In this document: positions 54,558 through 64,000 of the stretch, piece by piece
Layout of the letters: each line of letters begins with the position of its first letter
Position numbering within the stretch: position 1 is the stretch's first letter
NCBI RefSeq assembly: GCF_000204055.1
Contig: NW_006768765.1
Location: 62,001-126,000 of the forward strand
Direction: 5' to 3'
From: Melampsora larici-populina 98AG31
Taxonomy: Eukaryota; Basidiomycota; Pucciniomycetes; Pucciniales; Melampsoraceae
DNA: 64,000 nucleotides
The notes under the pieces: model-generated
What the model was told of the DNA's origin: nothing
The model's database searches: none
What the model saw: the letters and a program-made list of their open reading frames with translations, nothing else
Program-made: the position numbers and the translations under genes

Positions 54558-57012
54558 ATGAGTTCTGACAGTGACTTGCATACTATCAGAGGAGAAACTG
54601 TGGCTCCACATAGCCCATTACTCCATTCAAACAGCTCGAGTCACCAACAAGTGATGGATGATCTTCTTCCGGACTCGCCTCAAGTAAGTGCACTCCCTTA
54701 CACCGTAATCTACTTATAGAGAATAAAAAGTCTGACGTTTCTTCCTTTTATTCTGCATGTTCTTTTGATTCCTCATCTCATTCTATTCTCCAGAACAATC
54801 AGCTCCAAGAACCTGGACTCGATTCACATGACCAATTTGTGGAACAAACTGTCTTTCTTCCAGGGTCTCATGCTCTCAACGAATGCGATTGTTTTGATCC
54901 TGTAAGCCCAATGGAATATGAATCTGAAAATGATTCTCCTGCTCAACCTGTCCATCAAGAAACTATGCCTCTATTCAGGGACGAGGCATCACCATCACCA
55001 GATCTCCTAAAACAACTCAACCGTTTTAGATCTATTGAGACTGAAAGCTCGCTCGAATATCTACCCGCGATTAAATCTGAATCTGATCATCAAGATCAAA
55101 GCATTGAATCCCGTCCACCTACCCCTGGACCCGGATGGTCTGACGGAATCTTAAATGATCAGATACCAGATATAAGCCCGAACGGTGAACCTATGGAAGA
55201 AGAAATCCCTTCGTCACAACAACACTACAGATTTTCTAGTGGCGAAGAAAAACCGGATATCGACACGGACGGTGACCAAATGGAAGAAGAGTTTCCCTCC
55301 CCACAAGAACAACCTCGACTTTCTAGTGGCGAAGAAAAACCGGATATCGACACTGACGATGACCAAATGGAAGAAGAGTGTCCCTCTCCACAAGAACAAT
55401 TTAGATTTTCTAGTGGCGAAGAAAAACCGGATATTGACCCTGAAGGTCAACAAATGGAAGAAGATTTCCCCTCTTCACAAGAACAACCTAGACTTTCTAG
55501 TGGCGAAGAAAAACCGGATATCGACACTGACATTGAACAAATGGAAGAAGAGCTCCCTTCTTCACAAGAACAACCTCGACTTTCTAGTGGCGAAGAAAAA
55601 CCGGATATCAATCCAGAAGGTGAACAATTGGAAGAAGATTTTCCCTCTTCACAAGAACAACCTCGACTTTCTAGTGGCGAAGAAAAACCGGATATTGACC
55701 CTGAAGATGAACAAATGGAAGAAGAGCTCCCTTCTTCACAAGAACAACCTCGATTTTCTAGTGGCGAAGAAAAACCGGATATCAATCCAGAAGATGGAAT
55801 TACAGAAGATGAGATTCCTGCTTTGCAAGGACAATCTAGAATTCCTAGTCATGAAGAAGACGAACAGATAGGAATACAATTATTCGACTCTCGTGGATCA
55901 CCACTCACAAGCAATTCTTCTAACGGTGAAGAGCTTTCTTCGACCCAAAACCGTAGCGATCTTCATCACTATGCCAGACTGGTCGAGCAACAGGCAACAC
56001 CAGGCCCATCAAATCAACCAAATCCAAATTCCGGGAACACTCATGCATTGAGTCCAGAGACTTTGAGACTTTGGCGATTAGGTTTTGTAGATGCAAGAGG
56101 AAGAAGATCACCTCAATCTATGAGACAATCCTCTCCTTGTTTGGGCCCGAGCTCAAGGGATGTGTCAGTTCATAATGATGCGAGAGAGTCAAATATACTC
56201 CCCAATTTATCTAGGAGAGACGAGGTCAATGCTCCGACTCAAGATCTTCAAACTACAACTGCATTGAAACCCCAAGGTAAGAAAATAAAAAATCAAGCCA
56301 ACGACTCAACTCTACCAGCAAAAAAGAAGAGTAAGACTAAACAGGTCAAGAAATCTCAACCAGCAAAGCAGCGAGAAGAACCTCAAGCTCAACTTACCAA
56401 TTCTTCTCATACCATAAGCCCCCCTGCTATACCTCCCACTCCGCCACCACCTCAAGAACAACCTACCACTTCTTCTCAAACCAGGAGTACACCTGCTATA
56501 CCTCCCACTCCGCCAAACCCTCAAGACAAGCCAGAATCAAGTCCACCTCGAATCCAAGCACAAACTGAAATTCCAACACAAAGGCCTGGAAGAGCTTTGA
56601 GACCTAGAAGATTAGATGGAAGAGCTGCTACTAATTTAAGATCAAGAGCTTTGGAAGAAGGAATTGATTCAAATCAAAATAAGAAAAAGAGAGGAGGTAA
56701 AAACTCAAAAACGAGGTACAAGAAGAAAAAATAGAAGAAACTCAAACTGGTGCTGAAACAAGTTCTTCAAGAAACTTAAATGCTCCAGAGGATCAAGAAG
56801 TAGTTGAAAATACTCAATCAGAGGCTGTACCTCCTCGTCCTTTTAGAAGATTAATTCTTAGACTTCGTCCACCCGTTGATCCAGTTGATGATCAAGCGCA
56901 AGAAGAAGTAGTAGCGGATCCCCAACCAGAGGTGCAAGTCACGGAACCTCGTCGTCCTAGAAGATTAATCCTTAGACTTCGTTCACCCAGTAATCCAGAC
57001 AATAGAAATTAA
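54558..57012 (+). CDS. Acidic low-complexity protein with seven 29-residue repeats
   Basis: I do not recognise a family. Exons 54558-54683, 54794-56696 and 56735-57012 join in phase to about 768 residues. The second intron would be only 38 nt. Without it the frame stops at 56732-56734, but a clear coding frame continues after it, with two RRLILRLR blocks (RPFRRLILRLRPP and RPRRLILRLRSPS). The N-terminal half is acidic. From about 55190 to 55850 there are seven copies of an exact 87-bp period, each with SSGEEKPDI, QMEEE-like and PSSQEQPR-like parts. The second half is basic and Pro-rich, with KKSKTKQVKKSQ, RPGRALRPRRLDGR and KKKRGGK, suggesting nuclear location or nucleic-acid binding; this is inference. 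No signal peptide or membrane helix is seen. Start: an ATG with a following GT-AG intron. Confidence 0.7.
55190..55850 (+). repeat. 87-bp coding tandem repeat, seven copies
   Basis: TCTAGTGGCGAAGAAAAACC recurs every 87 bp at 55235, 55322, 55409, 55496, 55583, 55670 and 55757. 87 is a multiple of three, so copy-number change preserves the frame. The SSGEEKPDI part is nearly invariant, while the four residues after PDI vary between copies. The array is open in other frames too, which explains the spurious frames on both strands. Confidence 0.92.
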
Positions 57013-57862
57013 TATGATCAGTCCATTCGTTTTCTTTTAATCCGAGTTTTGAAAACAAAACAAAGTTACAAGAAATAGATTGACAATCTTTTGTAAATAG
57101 ACCTGTGATACTTATACCCTTCTTTGTATATAGAATTTTTTTATTCGTTTTTCCATAAATCTAATTTGTTTAAAAAATGTTTGTCAGATAAAAGTTGATT
57201 GAATCAACTACACCATTTTATCAAAACCGCCTAAGACCCTGATTTATTTTTGGTCCGAGCCTTTGAGGTTATTATGATCGCATCCATTCCCAAGTGACAG
57301 AGAGTCAAGAATCATCGTTCCTCAACAGACTTTTTGACTAACACCCGCTTCCTCAGAAGCCTCCGTACCATCTTTGAACGGTGACGGTACTTCATGGGCC
57401 CCATCAAATACATTGACATCAAAAGCCAGCTTGTATCATTTGTCACGATCTTTCTCTAATCCTAATTCCGATCCTAGTTGATGACTTTGAATGCTCACTT
57501 CAAAGATCCTACAAGCGTGATGATAAATGAAAATGACATTCTGTTAAACAATTTTTTGAGACAGGTGAGTATCAGAAAGCTTTGAGTGAATTTCAAAGAT
57601 TCTTCGTTTATGGGCTGCACTTGTAGAATAAGATGAAGTTTTATTTTTGTTTATTTTTGTATCCATTGAATGATAGTGAGTGCAGACTTTGGATATAAAA
57701 CATGACATGTTTTAAACCCACTTTTCGTTTTGATCAATCAGAAACAAAAATGATCCTTCATCAGGAGTGGAATCAAATGACTGTAAACATCTTCAAAAAT
57801 TTATTCAAAGATTTGATCATGTGTTTGACTCAAGGATTTTGGGTAATTTGATATATTTCAAT
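57013..57862. other. Convergent intergenic region
   Basis: AT-rich spacer between the 3' ends of the repeat-protein gene and the MAT2B-like gene. Nothing coding or repeated was recognised; it presumably holds both terminators. Confidence 0.45.
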
Positions 57863-59494
57863 TCATACAAAAAGAATAATAAATAGAAAAGCATGATCAC
57901 TAAGAATATCAGTTAGTTTACAAGAGTCAATCAAGGGTAATTCAGGTGGAAATTCATTCTTCCACCAATCTTCAAAAGAGAAAGTTAAAACATCTATGCC
58001 AAGTGTTTCGATTGACTTGGTGCTTAACCGACAATCTCTAGTTCTGATATTTTCAGCAGCTTTTGGACCTTCACTTACTCTGACCAAATCATCAATGAGT
58101 AGGTTTAATAAGTTGGCAAAAACCACTGTTATTGAATACTTGGTGTACATTTTCTGCGAAGAGAAATGTAGGATTGGAGGATAGGGTTTTTGAAAACCTG
58201 TAAATCATGATTTGAATACAATATTAGAATGATACAATTGATTTGAGGATTCTAAAAGGTAAAATGACTGACTTGCAAGTTGACTGATCACCTTTGCTAC
58301 ATCGTCTACTAAAGTTGGATATCTAGTTGCCCAATCATCCATTTTTATTGAATGACCTTGCGATGATTTCTTTACACCATCGATCAAGGTATGGATAGAT
58401 GGAATTCAAAAGCCAATGATTTCAATCTTTGGTTTATCATTCCATTTCTTTGGTTTCAATTGGAAACTGACCTGCTTCGTCATTCCGTCCGGCTTTACCA
58501 TAACTGTCAAAAAGCGAAAAGCATCGTTAGTTTTAAGTTTCAGTCAGTCATATAGATTCGAATTTGAACTACTTTGTGAAAGAGCTTACAGGACTGGTGC
58601 TCTAAGTGAAAGGACTTGACCCTTTTCACCCGATTCAAAAGTGGCCTTCTCACCAGCTAACTTGGTCTCACCGTATAAATTAGTGGGACTGTTTGGTGAA
58701 CAAGCAATAGACATCAGTTTAGAGTGAAAGTCTGTAAAACACAATAACCATTTATAGCTCACTTTGGTTCATCATTGATATCATATCCTCCTTCTGGTGC
58801 ATTACCATCAAATACTATCTCCAGAAATATTTCAAGATCAGAGATTTGACTTACGAGTTATAGATTGTTTTGAGAGTTGGATTTGCTTACCATAATCTGT
58901 GCATATATAGATGAGACGAAATGAATACCGCTTGGAAAGTTCGGCTAGATGTTTAGAAGTGTCCACATCACACTGAATTCAAGAGGCGACGTAATTCGAG
59001 TCAGTTTACTACTGATTCGACTGAACTGATGAATCATGAAATGTAAAGAACGAGTGGAAAAATTGCTCAACTTGCTTAGTCCTTCTGGATCTTTTTCAGC
59101 TACATCTGGCCTTCTCTCCGCTGCGCAATGCACAAGTAAGATTGGTTTAAAGTTTTTGATCAAGTCTTCTATTACTGTTGTATCCCGTAAATCGATCTAT
59201 GAGACATCCAAATCATCGTTAGATGGTTTCGGGTATAAAATTGAAGATATCTATCAAGGTAAGAATCCAGTATACATACCTTTTCGAGCGCGTCTGTGGC
59301 CCTACTGAAAGCATGTGTACCAACATAGGTGGCCTTGCTCTTTCAGATGTGCAACCACCGCTCTACCGAGAAGTCCTGGATGACGAAATGAGAAATACAA
59401 ACAAATCAGTTCTCTGATAGAGTGATATATGCGTGACTCGGCGTGCTATAATGTAGATCCTACCTGACCCTCCAATAACAATTTTTGTAGCCAT
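57863..59494 (-). pseudogene. MAT2B-like NAD(P)-binding protein, apparently disrupted
   Basis: Homologue of the regulatory beta subunit of S-adenosylmethionine synthetase, a Rossmann-fold protein of the dTDP-4-dehydrorhamnose reductase type. The exon at 59464-59494 gives MATKIVIGGSG, which joins GLLGRAVVAHLK to form the GxxGxxG dinucleotide loop. Later blocks are LVHCAAERRPDVAEKDPEGL, LIYICTDY joined to VFDGNAPEGGYDINDEP, NPTNLYGETKLAGEKATF, SLRAPVL and LSTKSIETLGIDVL. Three faults appear. A one-base frameshift separates VVAHLKEQ from ATYVGTHAFSRA near 59330. The next junction (about 59068 to 58963) is out of phase. No AG acceptor precedes TLIDGVKKSS near 58395. Other junctions are clean. Either the gene is decaying or the assembly has errors here. 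It lies head-to-head with TOM20. Confidence 0.65.
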
Positions 59495-59810
59495 TAATCG
59501 ATCAAGTCGATTAGAGAAGTTAGAAAAATTGCGAAAACTTGAAGGTGCATACACTGCAGTCTCACTTGACTCGCCGTCTACACACCCCGCACAACCTTTC
59601 GGCGCCCCGCAGAGAGGGCTTTGTTACATTTCGAAGTGTGTGAAATGTGTGTCTTGATACAGTTACAAGTGGTAATGTGATTGTGTAATTGGTGAGTCAA
59701 GTTTTTTTGACCGGTACTACCCTTTGATACAAGCAGTGCACCTCTTCCCCAAAAGTCCTTCAAGCCTCAAGGCGATCGAAGAAAGGATCCCAATCATCAC
59801 TCTTATCACT
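59495..59810. promoter_or_regulatory. Bidirectional promoter region, MAT2B-like / TOM20
   Basis: Only 316 bp separates the two divergent start codons, so regulatory sequence is probably shared. It includes a GC-rich patch near 59575-59620. No TATA box was identified. Confidence 0.5.
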
Positions 59811-61199
59811 ATGCCTACCACTCGGCAAGTACTTACAATCGGTAGTCTTTCTGTCCTCACCGCTGGGATCTCTTATTGCTTTTATTTCGATTATAAACGT
59901 CGAAATGATCCAGCTTTCCGTAAAAAGCTATGTGAGTACGTTTTCGATTGATGGTTTTCTACCAATTCTCTTTGATCCTAATTGGATTCGATGAAAATGA
60001 TTCTAATTTAACTGATCTGAATTCTCATGACCAACTTAGTGAAAGAACAACGAAAGCTATCAAAACAAAAGCAAACATCTAACAAGAATGCAAGTCGAGA
60101 AGCTGAAGAGATGTTAGCAGCTGCTGTAGCTGCTGTTAATGCTGAACCTCTTCCAACGACTATCGAAGGGAAAGAGAACTATTTCATGGAACAAGTCGGA
60201 ATGGGTGAGATGTTGGCTGGAAGTAAGTTTTGAGAATCGATACTTTCGTCATTATCAATCTGGTTTAGTTCAATAGCTGAGCGATCTTTTGGGAATTTTG
60301 ATAGGGCTTCCTCAAGGCGCTGTACCAGCTGCCATTTCATTTTTCAAAGCTTATAAAGTATACCCTTCTCCTCAAGAGCTCATGATGATCTATCAACGTA
60401 CTATGCCCCCTGAAGTATTTGGCATCGTGGTGTAAGTCTTCATCTTTCGGGTTCTACCCAGCTTCATTTGAATTGCTGACTCAACTGAAGACTCGTCCAC
60501 TTTTGTAACTTGCTCTTCGCACTCATTAGTGAGATGATCAAATTGGATGTCAATCAAACCATCCGCTCATCGCAGGCCTCTTCATCTGGCGCCTCTCGCC
60601 GTAGCGCTCCTTCCGGCGAAGCCCTGATTGAAGAGATCACTGGAGAGGAAGCTGCGGCCTCTAAGCCAGCCAGTCAAACCAGCTCTAACAAGCCCGATTC
60701 CAAGATCTCTACTAACACCGTTTCCGACAAGCCAACTTCGACAGAGCAATCATCCTCTGAGAAACCAGAAGTGCCACAAAACCCACCATCGACGCTCTCA
60801 GCTCCTGCATCCGAAGCCGCCTCGTTTAAATCCGCAGGAGAGCAACCTCAGCCAAGGAGTGAGAGTCCGAAATCTGCCCCACTCTCAGAACACGGTAGTG
60901 GAGCTGGTGAAAGTCAAACAGCAAACAGTTATATCTTAGTTGATGATTCCACCCCTGTTGAACCAGTTGCACCAGTCGAAAAATCTACTGGAAACGAAGA
61001 ATGGGTAGATGATCATGATGAGAAAGTCGAACCTTCTTCCGAAGAAGATCCTAAAGTCGAAGAATTGACACCGGCTACCATCGAACCAGCACAATCAATC
61101 GAGACAGCGGTTGAAGAGGAGAACTCTGCATCTTCTGACTCACCTGAAGTAACTCAATTAGATGAAACCAAAGAAACTAGCGAGGAAGCTTTGGCCTAG
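59811..61199 (+). CDS. TOM20: Mitochondrial import receptor TOM20 with long C-terminal tail
   Basis: TOM20 is the outer-membrane receptor that binds amphipathic presequences and hands precursors to the TOM pore. Exons 59811-59931, 60040-60222, 60305-60431 and 60530-61199 join in phase to about 366 residues. An N-terminal anchor (VLTIGSLSVLTAGISYCFYF, residues about 7-26) is followed by the family's DYKRRNDPAFRKKL. A charged linker comes next, then the receptor domain: ENYFMEQVGMGEMLAG, then GAVPAAISFFKAYKVYPSPQ, and TMPPEVFGIVVEMI. Residues from about 155 to the end are a Ser/Pro/Glu-rich, acidic low-complexity extension that typical TOM20 proteins of 150-200 residues lack. An annotation error is unlikely because the extension is in the same exon as VEMIKLDVNQTI. 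The start ATG is the one that places the anchor at the N-terminus. Confidence 0.9.
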
Positions 61200-62270
61200 G
61201 TTGTAGACTTTGTTGATGGCAAGTGTAGCTCGAAAAGTAAATAGAGGATGATACTTTATGGAAGACTAGTTAAGGAAAACATACCAAGCCTAATGACTTT
61301 AGTATTACATATCTTAGGATGGCGTAAATATTAGATATGTTGATGTGTTCTTTATAATAATCACCTTTCATTTTAATCAAAAAAGTTTTGGCCTTTCATG
61401 TTTTGTTTTGGTATTTGACCAGAACATCATGTTGATTCTTTTTCCTGATAGCGTCTGTCTGTAACGATTGGGGCTTGCCGCTCGACATGATACTGAAACA
61501 CTCAAGTATTCATGCCTTTCTTTTTCTCAATCCATCACAAAATCTAAGAATTCTTTTCCTCGTTCCCTGACAATCTCCATGTAGTCACCATGAGAACTTT
61601 TTCCTTCCCTCTAAGATCATATACACACAGTATCCGCCTTGAGTGGGAATTTGTGAAGCCATCAACGTGCGATAACAAATTTTGGTAACAAGATGATAGT
61701 CTTTTGTCTCTTCCGTCGTTCAGGATGCTTACCACATGGTACGCACTCTGCAGACCATGGCCATTCACGTATCCTGAATATCGTTGTTAACGAGTTCAAC
61801 CACCACAAATAGCATCGACAAAGTCTTGAAAAAGGGTAAAGGGCCTCGTGGGAATAGTCAACAACAAAGATCGGTTTGAATACTGCTGCGCAATCCGAAA
61901 CCTCAAAGTGACAAATTAAAAGAAGGCCCCGGTTGATAAGTGATTTGATTGATGATAATGAGGATGGATGTGATAAGTTAACATCTTTTATTTGATTCAT
62001 TAACGTTTTATTATCAACTTTTGATTTTGGTAGCCGTCTTCGATTGGATCCTTGACGATAGATCGTTAAGATGGAATTAATCGATTTTGCAGAAAGTACA
62101 TATAGACTCGATCTTGAGGGAATATTCTCCCACTTTTTGCTCAGCTAAACCATCATCAATTTCTTTCTTGAAACTTTCTTCACCTTCAGCTTTCATTCAC
62201 CAGAACTGGTCGAAGTACTTACTCTCTCAACATCATCTCATCAGCTTTAAAAACATAATCCATTTCAACA
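61200..62270. other. Intergenic region between TOM20 and the surface-protein gene
   Basis: About 1.1 kb with no supported gene. The left part probably contains the TOM20 3' end and the right part (C/T-rich, about 62120-62270) the next promoter and leader. The minus-strand frames at 61544-62000 lack motifs. Confidence 0.45.
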
Positions 62271-63506
62271 ATGGGAGCCCTTAATCTCAAATTCTCGTTA
62301 CTTTTAAGCTTAGTTTTTATTGTCGCAGGACAAGAGGATAAACCGGTGATTAATCTCCCACCGAGGTGAGTAGCTATAACTTTGATCGAGTCAAATCATT
62401 GAGATGATGGGCTTGTGTTTACCAACTTGTTGTCTCTTATTGATTTATTTGACTTCCTAATGTATCTCTAGTTTGATCCAATGTCTTCCGATAGCCTTGA
62501 CGGTTGGAGGAGGCGAAGCGCCATATTATGTATCTATTCTACCTGGAGTAAGTTCTAGTCTTGAATCCAATTCATGATCAATTTGTTCTAATTGTTTCTT
62601 CATCGTTTTTGTATTATGAAAGGGTTCACCTGGAGCACCACCTTTGGAAACATTTCCAACCATGAGTCTACCAGGTCAATTAACGTAAGTTTTTTGTTCC
62701 AAAGAAAAATCTATTCGTAAACAAATCATGAATAGTTTTTTTTGAATTTTTTTTGTGGATAATTTTAGCTGGATTGTCGATCAAGCACCTGGAACACAAT
62801 TAACATTTCAAGTAAGAGATAACAAAGGAATTATAAATTATTCACAAATCTCTACAGTCCTTGTGAGTATCATTCTTATACCTTAGGATAACATGAATCA
62901 AAATCTAAAGAAAACTTATTGTTATGTTTGGATAGGCCGGAGGAGACTGTAGTCATGTTACACCTCTTGGAATGATTAATTCTGGAGACGGAGCCACAAA
63001 GAGTCCAACAAATCAAACTTCTACTCAATCCAATCCTGCTCCAATTCCAATCACACCACCACCTTCAACTACCGCAAGTCCCCCACTCACACCAACCAAA
63101 CCATCAAACAGTTCATCTATATCACCTCTTCCTGGGGCCGCCAATGCAACCAGTACCCCCAAAACCAATGCTACAACCATTAGCAACACCCCGCCTCCTT
63201 CTAGCATTACACCGATACCGGGTCAACCTCCTGTTTCACCAACGATACCTAACACTACCTCAGGACCTAAAACTCCTACTGTGGTAACTCCCGCTATTAA
63301 TCCAAAGAATGTAACCAATACAAACATTCCGTAAGTTTTAATGATTTCATTTGATTTGAATGGTGCTTACTTTTTTTATTGATCATGTTTTTTTTTGGTT
63401 TATTAGGAAAGATAAAGCTAAACAAGGTGATGGGAATCGATTTAAGATTGATTCTCATATGATGCTTATCAGTTTAATATCTATAATCATTTTCAGTATA
63501 GTTTAG
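62271..63506 (+). CDS. Secreted Ser/Thr/Pro-rich cell-surface protein, probable GPI anchor
   Basis: A fungal surface protein of unknown exact role. Six exons (62271-62365, 62472-62547, 62623-62684, 62769-62862, 62936-63330, 63407-63506) join in phase to about 273 residues. The N-terminus (MGALNLKFSLLLSLVFIVAG) is a signal peptide. A compact domain of about 90 residues follows: SLIQCLPIALTVGGGEAPYY, VSILPGGSPGAPPLETFP, TWIVDQAPGTQLTFQVRDNK, ending GGDCSHVTPL. This resembles the single beta-sandwich-like domain common in basidiomycete GPI proteins. A Thr/Pro/Ser/Asn-rich stalk (likely O-glycosylated, with several NxT sites) leads to a short basic stretch and a hydrophobic C-terminus (MMLISLISIIIFSIV), as in GPI-anchor signals. 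The GPI site itself is inferred. Confidence 0.83.
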
Positions 63507-64000
63507 AAAAAAAACGATTGGAAAAGATTAAATTATAGTTGATTTTTTTTTCTCGAGATTGGTTTTGATCTTGATTCTACACTTGTTGTTTGTTGTATTT
63601 GCAAGGAAATTAAGGAAAGGAATGTTTTTTTTGAGATTTTGCAAAGTAATGCCCTTTGCTATGGGATGAGATTTCAAGGATGTTTTTTATATTTTGAGTG
63701 AAAAGAGAGGCTTATCAATGAGGTTAGTTCCTGATTGAATGTCGTTAAAGCTGCCCTTATAAACAACAGGTTGAACTTTAGTCAGGTCTGATGACGTTTT
63801 TGGTCGAGGAAAGATTTCTGAGTTCGTCAAGAAAAGAAATTGACCATGGGTTGAGCTCAAGCTTGAGGTGTTCATGATAGCCCTTGGAGTTTTCAAGAGT
63901 CGGTATCTATTTTACAAGTTTTGTATGCTTTTATCAAGGTAATACTGAAGGCTACATTGCACTCTTGGCATTCTACAATGTCATATGAGGGCTCTCCGGA
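63507..64000. other. Right-edge sequence, no supported gene
   Basis: Begins with the T-rich 3' end of the surface-protein gene. The minus-strand frame at 63687-63896 could be part of a gene continuing outside the window, but no motif supports it. Confidence 0.35.

Noticed and set aside
55185..55871. 228-codon plus-strand frame and 79-112-codon minus-strand frames over the repeat array
   Set aside because: They exist only because the 87-bp unit lacks stops in several frames. The frame that continues into unique sequence on both sides is the real one.
63687..63896. 69-codon minus-strand frame at the right edge
   Set aside because: No recognisable motif and the neighbouring sequence is outside the window.

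Overview
The window is fungal nuclear DNA, most likely from a rust fungus (Pucciniales, Basidiomycota). The reasoning is that the genes are broken by many short GT-AG introns, the spacers are AT-rich, the genes match fungal housekeeping families, and the space between them is packed with hAT, Ty3 and miniature inverted-repeat elements. The order assignment is inference; no rRNA, tRNA or species marker was found.

Gene islands. 1-356 (+) is the 3' end of mitochondrial aconitase. 1647-3767 (-) is a La-type RNA-binding protein and 6473-7182 (+) the H2A.Z chaperone CHZ1. 10048-12436 (+) is an MFSD1-like transporter, 32071-33284 (-) an HPP-family membrane protein, 33853-36523 (+) a tetraspanin and 43116-45487 (-) an UNC93-like transporter. 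54558-57012 (+) encodes an unrecognised acidic protein with seven 29-residue repeats. 57863-59494 (-) is a damaged MAT2B-like gene, divergent from TOM20 at 59811-61199 (+), followed by a secreted, probably GPI-anchored protein at 62271-63506 (+). Splice models were worked out by hand. La, CHZ1, tetraspanin, UNC93-like, TOM20 and the surface protein splice to complete reading frames with phase-consistent GT-AG introns. MFSD1-like and HPP have one unresolved stretch each.

Transposon-rich stretches. 15.4-17.8 kb and 20.7-24.1 kb hold two decayed BED-finger hAT transposases of one family. 25.5-26.0 kb is a large quasi-palindromic inverted duplication, and 26.5-26.9 kb a G-rich inverted-repeat element. 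27.6-28.8 kb is a relic in which the C-terminus of IRE1 lies directly against the C-terminus of a DDX41-type helicase. Further miniature elements lie at 14.5, 29.5, 30.8, 31.5, 37.0, 37.9 (with one nested inside at 38.3) and 40.5 kb. A complete Ty3/Gypsy retrotransposon with apparently identical 393-bp LTRs and a single 1770-residue Gag-Pol frame occupies 47475-54054, about 500 bp upstream of the repeat-protein gene.

Functionally the genes are separate housekeeping and membrane functions: TCA cycle, RNA-polymerase-III transcript handling, chromatin, transport, mitochondrial import and cell surface. They do not form an evident cluster, and no clearly new multi-gene system is visible. The least expected items are the IRE1/DDX41 chimeric relic, the young retrotransposon without a recognisable tRNA primer site, the nested palindromic elements and the repeat-protein gene.
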